From the NCBI RefSeq assembly GCF_014529535.1, contig NC_050738.1, forward strand, positions 6,800,140-6,864,139: a stretch of 64,000 nucleotides of DNA, read 5' to 3'. The notes under the pieces were generated by a model that worked only from the letters and a program-made list of their open reading frames with translations, was not told the origin of the DNA and ran no database searches. The DNA is from Bradysia coprophila (Eukaryota > Arthropoda > Insecta > Diptera > Sciaridae). Position 1 is the stretch's first letter. Every line of letters begins with the position of its first letter. This document shows, in pieces, positions 47,501-58,048 of this stretch. A program made the position numbers and the translations under genes.

Positions 47501-50500
47501 ATGATAAAGTCGGTACTATAACCATAAAGATAATTAGCGTTCCTAGGAAATATAATTAACATTCCACAGGGTTATCATTAGCATCCTTCACAATTAGCTG
47601 AGTGGAATTTCAGCCGATTCTGACCGGAATCTCTACAGATTCGACCCGGAATCTCTGCAGATTCTGACCGGAATCTCTGCAGATTCTGACCGGAATCACT
47701 GCAGATTCTGACCGGAATCTCTACAGATTCGGCCCGGAATCTCTGCAGATTCTGACCGGAATCTCTGCAGATTCTGACCGGAATCTCTGCAGATTCTGAC
47801 CGGAATCTCTGCAGATTCTGACCGGAATCTCTGCAGATTCTGACCGGAATCTCTGCAGATTCTGACCGGAATCTCTGCAGATTCTGACCAGAAGCTTTGC
47901 CGATTAGCATTAGCATCCTTCACTATTAGCATTAGAATCTATCAGAATTAGCATTAGCATCCATCAGAATTAGCATTAGCATCCATCAGAATTAGCATTA
48001 GTATCCATCAGAATTAGCATCTTTCCCAATTAGCATTAGCATCCATCAGAATTAGCGTTAGCATTAGCATCCTTCCCAATTAGCATTAGAAACTATCAGA
48101 ATTAGCATTATCATCATACGAAATTATCAGCCAACCATGTGTTACTAGCATTCTTTAAAAATTCCTTTAGCATTCCACAAGATTATTGTTAATTGGTGGA
48201 ACACCTGCTATTAATTGACTTTTGAATCGCACGAAACTACCATTAGCTTTCCACAGAATTATCGCAAAGATCTTTTGGCTAATTAGCACTCTACGAAATT
48301 AGTCACTAGCATTGGTGAAACCTAGACTCAAATTCAAAACATTGCCAAGATTGAGAGAAATTTATGTTCAATTCATCACAAAATGTATATTGGTGCACAG
48401 ATAATACAATTGACAAACAATTTACATCACAAGAATTTGGAATAAATAAGAGATAGAAGGACAGAGTAAAATTGACACGGAAAACAAGAAAATATTTATG
48501 AAGAAATAATTTTAAAGAGAGAAAGTTACTTGGGACGTGCTGCAGCTTCTCTCGGATGTTTTTGTCGGAAGTCCGATTCAGTGTTGAACGTATTGGGAAT
48601 AATATTTTCGTCATCCTCGTCTACGTTCGCTTTTATATCGACATGATCCTTTATAAACAGCAATAAATCTTCGTCATAAGTCACATTTTCTAGAAATGCT
48701 CCCACATCTTGAGTTTGCTCGAACAATTTCGTTGCCATCATAATCTTTGAATCCAGTCGAATGACGTCTTGCCGTTTTCTAACAACATTCATTTGACCCA
48801 ACTTTGCTTTGTTTATGTCGTCACTTTTTTCTCTCTCTATTTCTTTAAGCGTATCGACCAGCTGCCAGACATTCGATTTCGAATATTTAAGCAAATAGTT
48901 TAAAGTTTTGTTGGAACTTTCCGAAAAGTTGTTGGTTCGATCACGCAAAGAATAGACAGAAATATTAGCATTTGGCCATTGCCGCTTCCAATAATTGCGG
49001 AATTTGGTCCATCGTTGAGATTTTTTCTTCTGAAATGGCTCGTCGATGTTGTTAAAACCAATCAAAATGAACTCATTGGGCAGAAGAGCTAATGCTGCTA
49101 CTTTTTGAATAGCAAGCTTAAACTTAACATCATCCAGTAGTTTGAATTTGTCTGCATATTTGAACACAGCCTGCACATAGTGAAAGAAACAGCCTGAAAG
49201 TGTCGCTTCTGGGAAATTAATTCTCAGAGCCTTTCTTGCTGCCGCTTCATAATCCGTCATTATTCCTGATATTTCAACAGATGGCATGAGTAACTTCAGT
49301 CTTGAAAAAATGGCGTCGTAGGCAGTGAATGTTCTCTTTTGCATAAAAACGTATGCCAATGGGTAGCAATGACCTTTGTAAATGAAATTGATCACATATA
49401 GCTGCCCAAACTTCATGTGATATGGTAACGCTCTGTATGTACCATCCATAAAAAGATTGATGTTTGTAACTGAGTTGATTATGTTCAGAACCGTTTCGGA
49501 AATATACACAAGACTTTTCTCGCCCTTTACAGATTCCCATACGCCTCGATAAAACGGAAGACCACCAAATGCATTAGAGAAACGGTCACGATATTTTTCT
49601 TGCTTAATAATCTCTTCAAATTCTTCAATTGACTTCGGTAGACGAGGCATGTACTCCTTTATTCTGCTGTCGATGAAGCCGCGAGTTTGTTTTGAATTCG
49701 GTAAATTACCTGCATCGACTGGATCCTCGACTAATTCATCCATTTGTTTTTTTGTGCGTAAATGAAGTTTCAAAGGCTTTTCAAATGGATCTAATTTGCA
49801 ATTTTCAGTGAGCTTTTCGTAAAATCTTGCCTTGTCAACGTGTTTCCTTTCGGCATTGTGACTGTGTGGTATTGTCAAAACAGCTTCACTATTCTTCAAT
49901 ATAGCTCGTGCAGGACAATTATATTTCACATTATTCATGCAACGCAAGTACACGCAGCTACTTGACCCAACATTGTTTCTAGAGTACATGAAGTTTTTGG
50001 AATCACGATATTTTTCGCCCATGGGTATCAATGTGATTGGTACAGGTTCTGTCGCTGACTTAGTGGGAACAGCTTCTGGAATCGAATCAGCATCAGACTC
50101 GAATTCTGAATCATTATCAGCTTGCTCGGAATTGGTGGTAGCAGTGACAGCAACGTTAAATTCATCATCCGAGTCAGACTCCGAATCGGAAATCACTGTG
50201 TCCTGCAAATCCACAGGGCGATGAGTTTCAGCGGGACATGGTTCGACTATGTTAGACAAATCAACAGCGCAATGAATTGCGGTGCGGTATGGGTCAACTG
50301 TTTTAGGCAAAACAGGTTGATGAATTTCAGCTGAATACATTTTCAATGTCTCACCACACAATTCCGGAGTTTTCTATAAGGAAGGACACAAATTAGGAGA
50401 ATAAAAAATTAAATCTGTTTCTCAGATTACCAATGGAATATCGGGAGGATGATTTGATATGTTTGGCGAAATAGAGCGATTAATTGGTACTGGTACCTTT

Positions 50501-53500
50501 GGTGCAACTTCCTGTGGGTAGAAGTTTGTCAGATATCGTATGGATAGACAGAGGATCAATGAAAAGCAGCGTTTGAAAGTCATACCGCAAAATTTACTGA
50601 GTTAATCGCAATTCTGTTGCCATCATTGATATGATTTGGAATGTTTGAAATTTTTTCCATCAAAATATCGATGTGAGAGTGAATTCGGGATTCCATATTA
50701 GTTCTTTCTTTATGCTCAATGTCGCGAATTTCCAATATTACTTTCAAAAGATGATCGTATGCTAATAATGTAAATTTTAGTCAGTGTTCAGCGCGAATCG
50801 TATCAGATTAATGTGTTACATTTGTTTTCGATTCCGTTGATAGCATCAGTCTGCATATTTTGGTCAACTGAAAGAAATAAGATATGGACCATAACATTAC
50901 GGACTACATTGACTATATTTAGAAGAGCTGTTACCGTGTACAATATTTTTCGGAGCTTCATTTTCTCTGTTTTTGCACTCGTCGTTTAGAGTGGAGTTAT
51001 GATTTTGTAAATTCAGTAGACTGTCAAAAATTTTCTGGATGTCTTCCTCTGATAAGATTTCAAGATTGCACTGATCGGTAATTGATTTGGACAAAATCGG
51101 ATCGAATTCGATGAGACTTTGACTGCCCTCTTGGTTTACTTTAGGCAAAGTTGGACCGAAAAGATTAAGCGCTTGCTCGTTTGTTTTGAATGTTTCTTGA
51201 GGAAAAGCAAGGTTCACAGGAACATTTACAGGGAATCCATTGTTGATAGCTGTAACCAAAGCCGGTTCGGAAACATTGAGGCTCTGACTACCTTTTTTGT
51301 TTGCTACAGGCAAAATTGGATCAAGAGCATTGTGGTCCTTCGCATTTGTTTTGAATGTTTCTTGAGCAATATCAGCGATTGAAATTTCGGGAACATTTAA
51401 GGGGAGGACACTGACGACAGCTTCATCTATTATAATAAAAGTGTGGTTGTACGCTAACGGACCGTAAATATTTTAAAAGGCAAAACCTTCTGTTGATTTA
51501 TTGTGAGATGAAGTCATGGTTGCAGATGGAGGCATCTTCAAAAAATTTTCTTTTCCGTTTTTCTGAATAAATTTCGTAGCATTCGTTACAATCAGATTAC
51601 GATTATTCGTACCATTGTTTGAAACTAGTAAATTTACACATTTTTACAATCGAATAATCTTTCTTTTGGAATTGAATATTACCGGATTTAAGTGGATTTT
51701 TTGTTACTCCACAATGACGATGAAATTTACTTCTTCTTTGTGCCTGTTTCGAATCATGTGCATTGGAATGTTCTCGCTTGACTTTCTTTTTAACTCGAGC
51801 TTCCTCAAAGGAATTCGAGTCTCGGTGCTTTGAGTACTTAACCTCGAGCTCCAAAGCTTCCTCAAACGTTTCTGGATTCAAAATGAAAATTTTTGTTAAC
51901 TATGAAATTGTTAACTATTTACCTACAAAATATTTAAACGAATTTAAATTTCTAAATTTAAAGCTCTGAGGCTTCGTTAAGCGTTTGTGGATTATAATGT
52001 GAAATGATGCACTTTCGGAAGAGGTGTACCTAGGACGTCATATTGTTTCAACTAGTAAGCAAATCCACCGAGTGACAATCGCATGTAATTCAATTCGACG
52101 ATTTTGGGTGCCAACAACCCATTACAAGCATGAGTGCTACTCTAAATAGGGTACTAAAACTTGACAGTGTGTCATACAATTGTAAGACACTGTAAAAATA
52201 TTTTCATGTAAAATAGAGTACTTTCTGCAGCTGATCACTATGATCACTTTTGCTCGAAGTGCTTTGGTGCAATAAATCTAACAGAACCATCGAATGACCT
52301 ACGATTCGATGATTTGCAGCAATCAAAAAATGTTTATATTTGAGGAAATCAATCTGAAATATTGAATTGTTTTTTGCAGCATTTATCATAAATTCAGTGC
52401 GGTCATTAGTCTGTCTACACATGCAGTCAATCTAGAGACTGTTATTACGGGGAAATGTTCTTTTGTTGAAACTTGCGATGAGTGTCAAATCAAGGAGAAA
52501 TTCTTTTGTGTAAGCGTTTGACAGTTCCCACAAGTTCTTTGTTGAAATCAAATTTTCCCTTCAAAACAAAGCTGTACACATTGTGCGGCCTTGGTCTTAA
52601 AGGCCTATAGACTGAAAGCTCCCACATACAAACATTAGTCACCTAAACTGTTTATATGGACATGTAGATTAAAGTCTTCATTAAATAAAGTCAATAAAGA
52701 GAAATGACAGCAAAATGTTTTGGTGTTCAGTGTGTTTGGCTATTTGATACAAAGATTTAAGTTTTACTTTTTAGAAAATCGTTAACTGCATTTAAGTTAT
52801 TGATCGTCTTTGATTTTTTGAACAACAAAGCTGAGGAAACCGAAGTCTACTTGTCTTAAAGAGAGTCACGATTTGTGTTGTGCGCATTTGTGTGGTATTT
52901 CATGACATGTCCCGTGATGAGCAAAATTACGTTTTGAAATAACTCACAATCCGGAGGACTTTCTTAAAAGCAAAATTCTAAAATTTTTGCTCGCATTTGA
53001 TAGTTAACCGATTTTAAAAGACTAAATGTTTTAACAAAAGTTGAATAGAATTCGAGATAATTTGGTTTACGTCTTTTAGTCACGGTATAACGTCATGGAT
53101 TCTTTCTTATGAACGTGATTATGTTAATTAAATCGATAAAAATTAAGAATCTCATTTCAATAAAATACACGAACTTCATATATACTGAAAGAATTGTGAT
53201 TTCATTCGCAGCACATAACAAATAAAAATCAAATCTAAAGTAAAATTGCAGGCTAAAAACCATGACAAAATCCAAAACACTTCCATTTATAATTCACTAA
53301 ACTTTGTGTATGTTATCACTGTAAAAGGGTGATAACACACTGTGTAAAATTGGTAGCAAAATATAAAAGATTGCCACTGCGGCATGCGAAGTTTGTCCAC
53401 GTATGTGGAGTAAAGTATATTCAGACATGTCAACACTATACCGTAGTTTTACATAGCGTAAAACTCTAGTAACGTATAAGAGAAATAAAATAGAAGATTG

Positions 53501-55065
53501 AGGGACCTTTTTGGGTTATCATTAGCATCCTTTACAATTATCTGAGAGCCGATTCTGGCCGGAATCTCATTTTGATGAGTCTAATGCTTGAACAATTGAA
53601 CAAAACCAATTTAAATCGCGAAGTCTATTTATGGGATGAAACTTTTTGGAATATTATAAACTGGTAGACAAAAAATTCATTTTGATCGACTGGAAAATTC
53701 GAATCACCGTCCAACATTTTCCTTTCACAGACTGATCGGTTTTCATAGGTAATTATCAGTCGAACAAAATGAATTGTTCGTCTATCAGTTAAGTACCACA
53801 CATAAAATAAATTAGTTTTGTTCCACACTGAAGTGTCGCAACTCAAAAAAAGAAAACAGTAAGGAATCACACAAAAATGTTGCATAAAACCCCACGGTAA
53901 AAATTTGTACAATTGAATACCTATTCCAGTTTTCAACAATTTGTTGTCGTATTTAATCCAATTTGCCTGAGGAGCTGCAAAGGTTTTCCGATCAACTTTT
54001 TTTTCTGGTGGCCAGTACAATTTTCCATTTTTAAGCCATAAAGTTTGTAGGGCGGTAACTGTGGGATCTCCACTTTCTATTGTTTCCACCACCAAAAACA
54101 TTGATAATATTTTTTTTATTTGCAATTCAGTTTGCCGTCTTCTCTTTATGAGAAATTTTTCGCGAATGAAGTATCGCGAAGGCAACTGTTTTTTTTTAAT
54201 GAATGAAAGCTTACTAGATTTAAAATAAAAATCATACTATTCCTGTTGATCATTAGCATTATCGTATTGCATATTTTCATTCAAGGGACATATTATCATT
54301 TTGTCCTTTATCATTTTTGAAATTATCATTGTCCTACGCTCTCGTTTTGAGACTGACCGAAAGAATACCGATAGAAGTGTAAATTGACAGGGCTGATTTC
54401 GACGTCAGAAATTTTCTCACTCGAGCTGTAACAACAAAGTTTGTTGAAAAAAAAACTCAGTCGCAAATTTGAAATCTTACTCGAAAACAAAACCCCCTTC
54501 TTGATATATAAATTCAAGAGTATAGTTAACCAGTCTTGAGCTACATGTTGACACAAATACCAAAAATTCGATGTTGCCAGACTTTGAACTCTCATCAATA
54601 TTGTAATACTCTTTTTGTAAACACAACGTGAATTCACTACTGTACAAGTACATCCGATTCCTCGAATTCAAATTTTGTTCTAAAGGCAAAGCCCATGACC
54701 TTGTACTTTTTGACTGCGTGAATGTGAACACTAAGGGACATGACGTTGAATCCCATTTGGTATTTTCAAATGTGGTTGTATTCAGTCGTATAGCCTGGAA
54801 AAAAATTGTCATCTCTCTTCCACTGTCCATTTTTAATAAGATTAACACTTACCGAATCAACATCCAGCTTCGTAGGTAAGTTCAGAACATGAAGATTTTT
54901 AATATTTCTGCTCACTGCAGATATATCGGATTTATTGAAAGTACTATTGTAGGTTATCAACTCTGCAATAGTCGGCTCGATATTCCAGTTTTGTTGAATA
55001 AACGCAATTAACAAATAAATTCTTACGAATGTCATTATTAAAAAATAAATAAAATAAATTCGCAA
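33741..55065 (-). CDS. sid-1: SID-1/SIDT family dsRNA channel protein (split gene, about 790 aa)
   Basis: Multi-pass membrane protein of the family that moves double-stranded RNA (SID-1) or cholesterol and nucleic acids (SIDT1/2). It was assembled from three exon blocks, all minus strand: 54338/54358-55065, 40998-41457 and 33741-35547. The twelve recognised exons use GT-AG sites, and nine consecutive exons from 41457 to 33741 keep frame through 579 residues to a stop. The order is signal peptide, extracellular beta-sandwich, first helix, cytoplasmic loop and the polytopic domain. About 20-25 ectodomain residues between exon 3 and 41457 are not firmly placed. A 32-nt exon at 41541-41572 fits the frame, and so does direct joining from a weaker donor at 54338. 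The 13-kb and 5.5-kb introns are packed with transposons and a whole MULE gene. Confidence 0.88.
36047..36817 (+). mobile_element. Degenerate 5'-truncated LINE fragment
   Basis: RNase H remnant with FIDSQVAIKSL and the WIPGHKG.IGNEIADELA block, then a C-terminal CDRCGDNETAEHFLCVCPAF motif in another frame. A single indel near 36509, around the LTGH motif, splits the frame, so this copy is dead. The 3' tail is CCTAATCCTAATCCTAC. An 11-bp duplication TACTAGATCAT (36036-36046 and 36818-36828) bounds the insert. It is a relative of the LINE at 19966, with an ordinary-sized target duplication. It sits in a SID-1 intron in antisense orientation to the gene. Confidence 0.87.
37280..38253. mobile_element. 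hAT-like foldback element with about 300-bp arms
   Basis: Ends TAGGGTGTAGCGGTTTTAC and the complement, flanked by a perfect 8-bp duplication TTGTCGAA (37272-37279 and 38254-38261). The inverted arms run about 300 bp each (37280-37575 and 37960-38253) and are nearly identical, suggesting recent arrival or gene conversion. The similar frames at both ends are mirror images of one arm and do not encode anything I recognise. Confidence 0.88.
38672..38913. repeat. Left array of 24-bp palindromes (6 copies)
   Basis: Half-site CTATTGGCAGGC is followed directly by its complement, starting at 38672, 38716, 38758, 38802, 38846 and 38890. The sixth copy has two changes, and a broken seventh begins at about 38934. 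Centre-to-centre spacing is 42-44 bp with AT-rich linkers such as AAAATATTATTAAAATGA. Confidence 0.95.
39090..39930. repeat. Degenerate 50-60 bp minisatellite
   Basis: About fifteen imperfect units built from GAATTCATCCTTCTACAA, ACTGTGTGAGGAAGGAG and TTTGGTTTGTTCCTACT. Translations contain repeated phrases but stops in every frame, so it is not coding. Confidence 0.85.
40456..40610. repeat. 155-bp perfect palindrome (77-bp arms, 1-bp spacer)
   Basis: The left arm 40456-40532 starts AATAGTCCAGAATATT and ends TTAGTTGGCGC. The right arm 40534-40610 is its exact complement as far as I can check by eye. It is contiguous with the right palindrome array. Confidence 0.93.
40606..40803. repeat. Right array of 24-bp palindromes (5 copies)
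   Basis: Copies start at 40606 (variant half CTATTCGCAGGC), 40649, 40693, 40737 and 40780, with spacing 43-44 bp. The palindrome is the same as in the left array about 2 kb away. Confidence 0.95.
40998..41457 (-). CDS. sid-1: SID-1 exon block 2: end of ectodomain and first membrane helix
   Basis: Exon 41350-41457 (CHPLNTN...VYSQQMTKLAVIPVS) matches the SIDT stretch with the conserved VYQTMTKxA motif. Exon 40998-41284 carries EFFVGFKVLDNDHSC, then the helix LMYVLIILCFTIIVYKTF. The intron between them is about 65 bp. The donor of the first exon is weak (GTCCGT or GTTTCG), so its exact end may shift by six bases. The second exon ends with a strong GTAAGT donor. Confidence 0.85.
41635..41907 (-). 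pseudogene. Unassigned open frame, chemoreceptor-like texture
   Basis: A frame of about 90 codons with GLLPIAPV near its start and a hydrophobic segment around IFRYSVISFCWLLMAGG. GLLPI followed by a positively charged loop and a helix is seen near the N-terminus of sugar-type gustatory receptors, but no supporting exons were found. It could also be SID-1 intron sequence that is open by chance. No function is assigned. Confidence 0.25.
44501..44941. repeat. 147-bp tandem repeat, 3 units
   Basis: Units start CACTTAAAACGCTCATAGCT at 44501, 44648 and 44795. The first two are almost identical; the third is more diverged at its end. Confidence 0.92.
45321..45660. repeat. 85-bp tandem repeat, 4 exact-length units
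   Basis: Units start TCCTCAGTCCTGCGG at 45321, 45406, 45491 and 45576, with only one or two substitutions among them. The array ends exactly at the border of the shortened right LTR, which suggests it grew at the cost of the LTR's first 81 bp. Confidence 0.95.
46267..46389. repeat. Foldback with CCGAGGCGAAGCCGAGG core
   Basis: Arms TATCTACCAAGGTAGGTATG and near-complement flank a GC-rich palindromic centre at 46320-46337. It lies in the interior of the large inverted-repeat element. Confidence 0.75.
46612..46693 (+). repeat. tRNA-like SINE head or tRNA pseudogene
   Basis: Box A TAGCCGAATGG fits consensus, and TGTTCAAATCC 45 bp later is close to box B. The spacing suggests a tRNA with a long variable arm (Ser or Leu type). 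The acceptor stem does not close, so it is a derived repeat. Confidence 0.5.
47615..47890. repeat. 22-bp tandem array (about 12 units)
   Basis: Unit AGATTCTGACCGGAATCTCT plus GC. Because 22 is not divisible by three, all frames on the minus strand stay open with a repeated 22-residue phrase. I read this as a by-product, not a gene. A single unit with the same left flank recurs at 53512-53575. Confidence 0.93.
47905..48115. repeat. ATTAGCATTAGCATCCATCA repeat array
   Basis: About eight imperfect units of 18-22 bp following the 22-bp array. The remaining DNA to 48525 is AT-rich and holds no gene apart from possible 3' UTR of the MULE gene. Confidence 0.85.
48526..54101 (-). CDS. MULE-transposase-domain gene with novel N-terminus, 8 exons, 1041 aa
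   Basis: Exons: 53921-54101, 51648-51871, 51487-51562, 50935-51426, 50820-50867, 50586-50761, 50431-50511 and 48526-50373. Together they give exactly 1,042 codons including the stop. Residues 1-60 hold a W-x7-YWPPEK motif like the N-termini of many uncharacterised arthropod proteins. Exon 4 has two imperfect repeats (QETFKTN...GSQSL). An acidic serine tract (SDSESDSDDE) follows, then a FLYWCH-like zinc finger (C...C...H.H, residues about 566-598). The MULE transposase core has D736 (LFMDGTYR), D800 (IMTDYE), C821 and H824, and candidate third acid E911. DNA binding and transposition are family knowledge. It may be a mobile element or a domesticated gene. Convincing terminal repeats were not found, though related ATGATAATTT-rich segments lie near 47485 and 54280-54335. 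It is nested in the largest SID-1 intron on the same strand. Confidence 0.83.
52111..52267 (+). mobile_element. MITE family A, copy 3
   Basis: The same layout as 17765-17928: CCAAC start, ACAAGCATGAGTG, AATAGGGTACT, and end TTTTGCTCGAAGTGCTTTGG. It is more diverged. It lies in the first intron of the MULE gene. Confidence 0.78.
52268..53920. other. Intron 1 of the MULE gene, remainder
   Basis: AT-rich, no exon supported. The segment 53512-53575 (GGGTTATCATTAGCATCCTT and onward) matches the left flank of the 22-bp array at 47571 in the same orientation, showing a link between the two sides of the MULE gene. Confidence 0.4.
54338..55065 (-). CDS. sid-1: SID-1 exon block 1: signal peptide and ectodomain
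   Basis: Exon 1 (54853-55065) starts at the first ATG, with a hydrophobic leader (MTFVRIYLLIAFIQQ) that looks like a signal peptide; the second Met, ten codons on, is an alternative start. After a 58-bp intron, exon 2 (54481-54794) has CPLVFTFTQSKSTRSWALPL, as in the SIDT sandwich domain (P..V.R...SW.LPL), and several N-glycosylation motifs. Exon 3 starts at 54425 (ISPVNLHFYRYSF) and ends at 54358 (donor GTCAGT) or 54338 (donor GTAGGA). Its end is only about 240 bp from the first exon of the nested MULE gene. Confidence 0.85.
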
Positions 55066-55217
55066 TTTGAACTAAATAAAATCGTCTCGAAGCTTCACAA
55101 TTTCACAATATGGCACACCTTAAAATGATTCATGAAAATGTCAAATTTCAAAGTAAGAAAAGAAATTTTATTGCGAAAAAACGTTGATTACGCTATAATG
55201 ATGAGGTCGTTCAATAT

Positions 55218-55530
55218 CAATACACTTCAAGCATGAGTGGTTGGTTTTAACCTATGGTACTGAAACGGGACAGTGTATCAAACAAATTTCGGCATTTTTC
55301 ATACAAAGTAGTACTCTATTTGACAGCTGTCATTCGCAATGAAAGTAGAGAACAGGTATGGTCGATCGCCGAATTCGTCTTAAACGCACTCACATTTTAT
55401 GTCAAAATATTATGAAAATAAGTGCGTTTAAGTACGAAAATCAAATTTTTATGTCCTCCGTGCGGACAATAGACCATACCTGTTTTACACTTTCATTAGT
55501 CATTCGCACTCGAAGCACTTTTACTTGAAG
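55218..55530 (+). mobile_element. MITE family A, copy 4, interrupted
   Basis: The left part (CACTTCAAGCATGAGTGG ... GACAGCTGTCATTCGC) and right part (CATTCGCACTCGAAGCAC ... ACTTGAAG) are separated by a 160-bp insertion at 55339-55498. It lies just upstream of the SID-1 start, in the likely promoter region. Confidence 0.8.
55339..55498. mobile_element. Nested MITE with 9-10 bp target duplication
   Basis: The insertion has inverted ends (ATGAAAGT...ACTTTCAT) and inner inverted blocks AACAGGTATGGTC/GACCATACCTGTT. GTCATTCGCA is repeated on both sides (55329-55338 and 55499-55508). A 9-10 bp duplication suits a Mutator-like element. Related fragments occur near 35664 and 35834. Confidence 0.8.
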
Positions 55531-57446
55531 ATCGTTTCTTAAATTAAGCTTACTACTTGAACGTTTCAAGTCAATACTGCGAAAAATGAAAAATTAGTGT
55601 TATTTGGAGAATGAATATGAATTCTTATTTAATCCACGCTTTTAGTGGTATTGTATACTTAGAGCTGCATAAAAAAGCGGCCGAATCCGGTATTTTGAAT
55701 TTTTCTCCGTTGTTTTTAAAGAATAAGAGCCAGATTTTGCTAGGTGTTCAAACTCAAATACTAGTAATGCCTAGCAATTACTTGACAGAAAAATCATCGA
55801 TCGCTCTACAACGATCGACAAAAAACGTGTGATCCAAATATTTGTGAATCTACTTCGGACTCACTAAATTTTATTTCTTATTACAAATACAAATTTTAAA
55901 TTTTAAATCACATACATACTGTGCTTTACGTGACTAGGTAAGGTAGATACATATTACATTGCAGTAACACGTAATAGTAGATTACAGCAGACCATATGTA
56001 AATGATATACATGTGTATGATGTTTACGGCGTACGAGGCAAGGCGAGTCGGCATAATTTCGCACACATGTATTAATCATTCACATAGGGTCTTCTGTACT
56101 GTGCTTTAATGTGTAGCCATCCTGTCCGTTATATTTACATTGCCTAAGATGAAAATTACAACATAATTTTGTGAAATATTTGCTTTTCGGAACCTTTCTT
56201 CGTTGTGAGCATAGGAAATACACCTCAAAGTTTGGATACGTGAAAACTCTGATCCGCTGAGGGTCTGCATTACCTTCAGTGGTTTATATACTTAAGCCTT
56301 CCCCTTCGGGTCGGGCTATAATGTCCCAACTCGTCAAAATACAAATTTTGACACAAGGACGCAATCTACTATGACGTGAGGCGACCGGTACGTTGAATTT
56401 ACATCGCGGATGCACTGCCATGTAGATTCCTCATTACAGGCCAGCCTATTATAACTTGAACGTTCTATTCGTTTCTGATCTGCTGAGCGGCCGTCTACGT
56501 GCACCGTCATTAGCTCCAAAATTGAGAATTAATCATCCGAACAGGACTTTTCGGAGGCATGAGTTCCTTATTGTTGAGTACCACCGAACGGATTACGGTC
56601 AACATGAGCCTATAAACAGTATTGTGAGGATGTTCAACTGCTTCTCCCAGACGTACAATCGTTCGATGTCAAGGGACATATTTCGGAACTGTGTTAGATC
56701 AGCGATGCTACCATCTGTGCTGCTGGATAATTCAATCTCCACTCACTTGCCTCATCGCTCGATCAGGTATAACAGTTCTCTTTGTTAGAACTGCCATGTG
56801 TTCGTAGTCTCGAGGACGAACATTTAAGACCTCATTTATAGCGACCCAACAATCTGACCGCGGCCACCAAATCTTGTCTTAATGATGTTTAACCAATCCA
56901 AACGAATTGTCGACCAAATACTTCCGAAATTGAGATTCCAAACGACCGAAGTAGAAACGGAGCGCAATGTGCGAAGTGTATTTTCAACTTGATCTACGTG
57001 GCCAATATTTCAACTCACGAAATCAATTTAGTTAATGAATGGCAGTGAATATTGTACGGCAGCGAGGTAAAAGAATAAACTCAAACTTTTACGGATTTTA
57101 TCGATTCTTTAATTATAAACTTGGATAAAATTAATATTCGAACCATTCACAACTACTCTTGTTACTCCGAAGTGGTTTGCTCGGAGTTTTAACGGAAAAA
57201 GAGGAAGATTTACAAATTAACAATCATTTTTATACCTTCGGTCCTGCAATGGTTCCGTTCGCGTATTAATTTTCATTTCGAAATGATTATACAAGAACAA
57301 TTGTTAAATTGCTAAACAATGGCACTGATTCTTATATCTATAATTTGGCCGACAAAATGACCGGTATAATTTGAATATTTCTTATTCTATTTAGTTGAGT
57401 TTGGTTATTTATGTGACTGGATACTTCGTATTAAATTGGTTTTATT
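55531..57446. other. Gene-free stretch with one foldback
   Basis: No supported gene. A weak foldback at 55985-56098 (AGACCATATGTAAATGAT... with CGAGGCAAGGCGAGTCGG centre at 56034-56051) is the main structure. Open frames at 55611 and 56456 have no recognisable domain. Confidence 0.4.
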
Positions 57447-57675
57447 AGTGCAGTTGATAAGGACCATTTATACGAGAACGTTTACACTCGTATAAAAGCT
57501 GGGTTACCTCTCTAAAAGTTTATTTTTCTCATTGCAAAGCAGGTAAAATTATCATTAGGGAACCTACTGATAATTTTACTTACTTTTCAATGAGAAAAGT
57601 TAACTTTTAGAGAGGTAGCCCAGCTTTTATACGAGTGTAAACGTTCTCGTATAAATGGTCCTTATCAACTACACT
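57447..57675. mobile_element. Foldback MITE with about 100-bp arms
   Basis: The left arm AGTGCAGTTGATAAGGACC... runs to GGTAAAATTATCA. The right arm mirrors it almost perfectly back to GGTCCTTATCAACTACACT. The central loop is about 15 bp. Confidence 0.88.
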
Positions 57676-58048
57676 ATATTATTCTTAAATCTATTTACAA
57701 TGTAATAGAATTCATGTAGCGTTTCAACACGTTACACAGGGTTGATGTCGTTAACTTCTTGATGTATTTTCGTTATAATTTAATTTTCATTTTGGAATTA
57801 TTTTATTGTATTGTTTCATGCTTGGAATGGTTGATTGTTTTTAAACGAGAAAAAATTGTAGTCAGGTAGCTTATTGCGGTTGACGTAAGAATAAATAAAT
57901 AAAAAAAAAAAAATTATTCGTTATTTTGTAGGTATATTCATCATTACGGCTGTCGTCTACTAAAATTTTGTTCATTTGAAAGCAAAATTTGGGAAATGAT
58001 TGAAAATTTATTGTTGTTGTTTTGAACGACCCGGTGCCTATCAATACA

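Noticed and set aside
47578..47932. Minus-strand open frames encoding a 22-residue repeat protein
   Set aside because: They are translations of a 22-bp minisatellite, open in more than one frame because of unit length, with no start context or flanking coding sequence.
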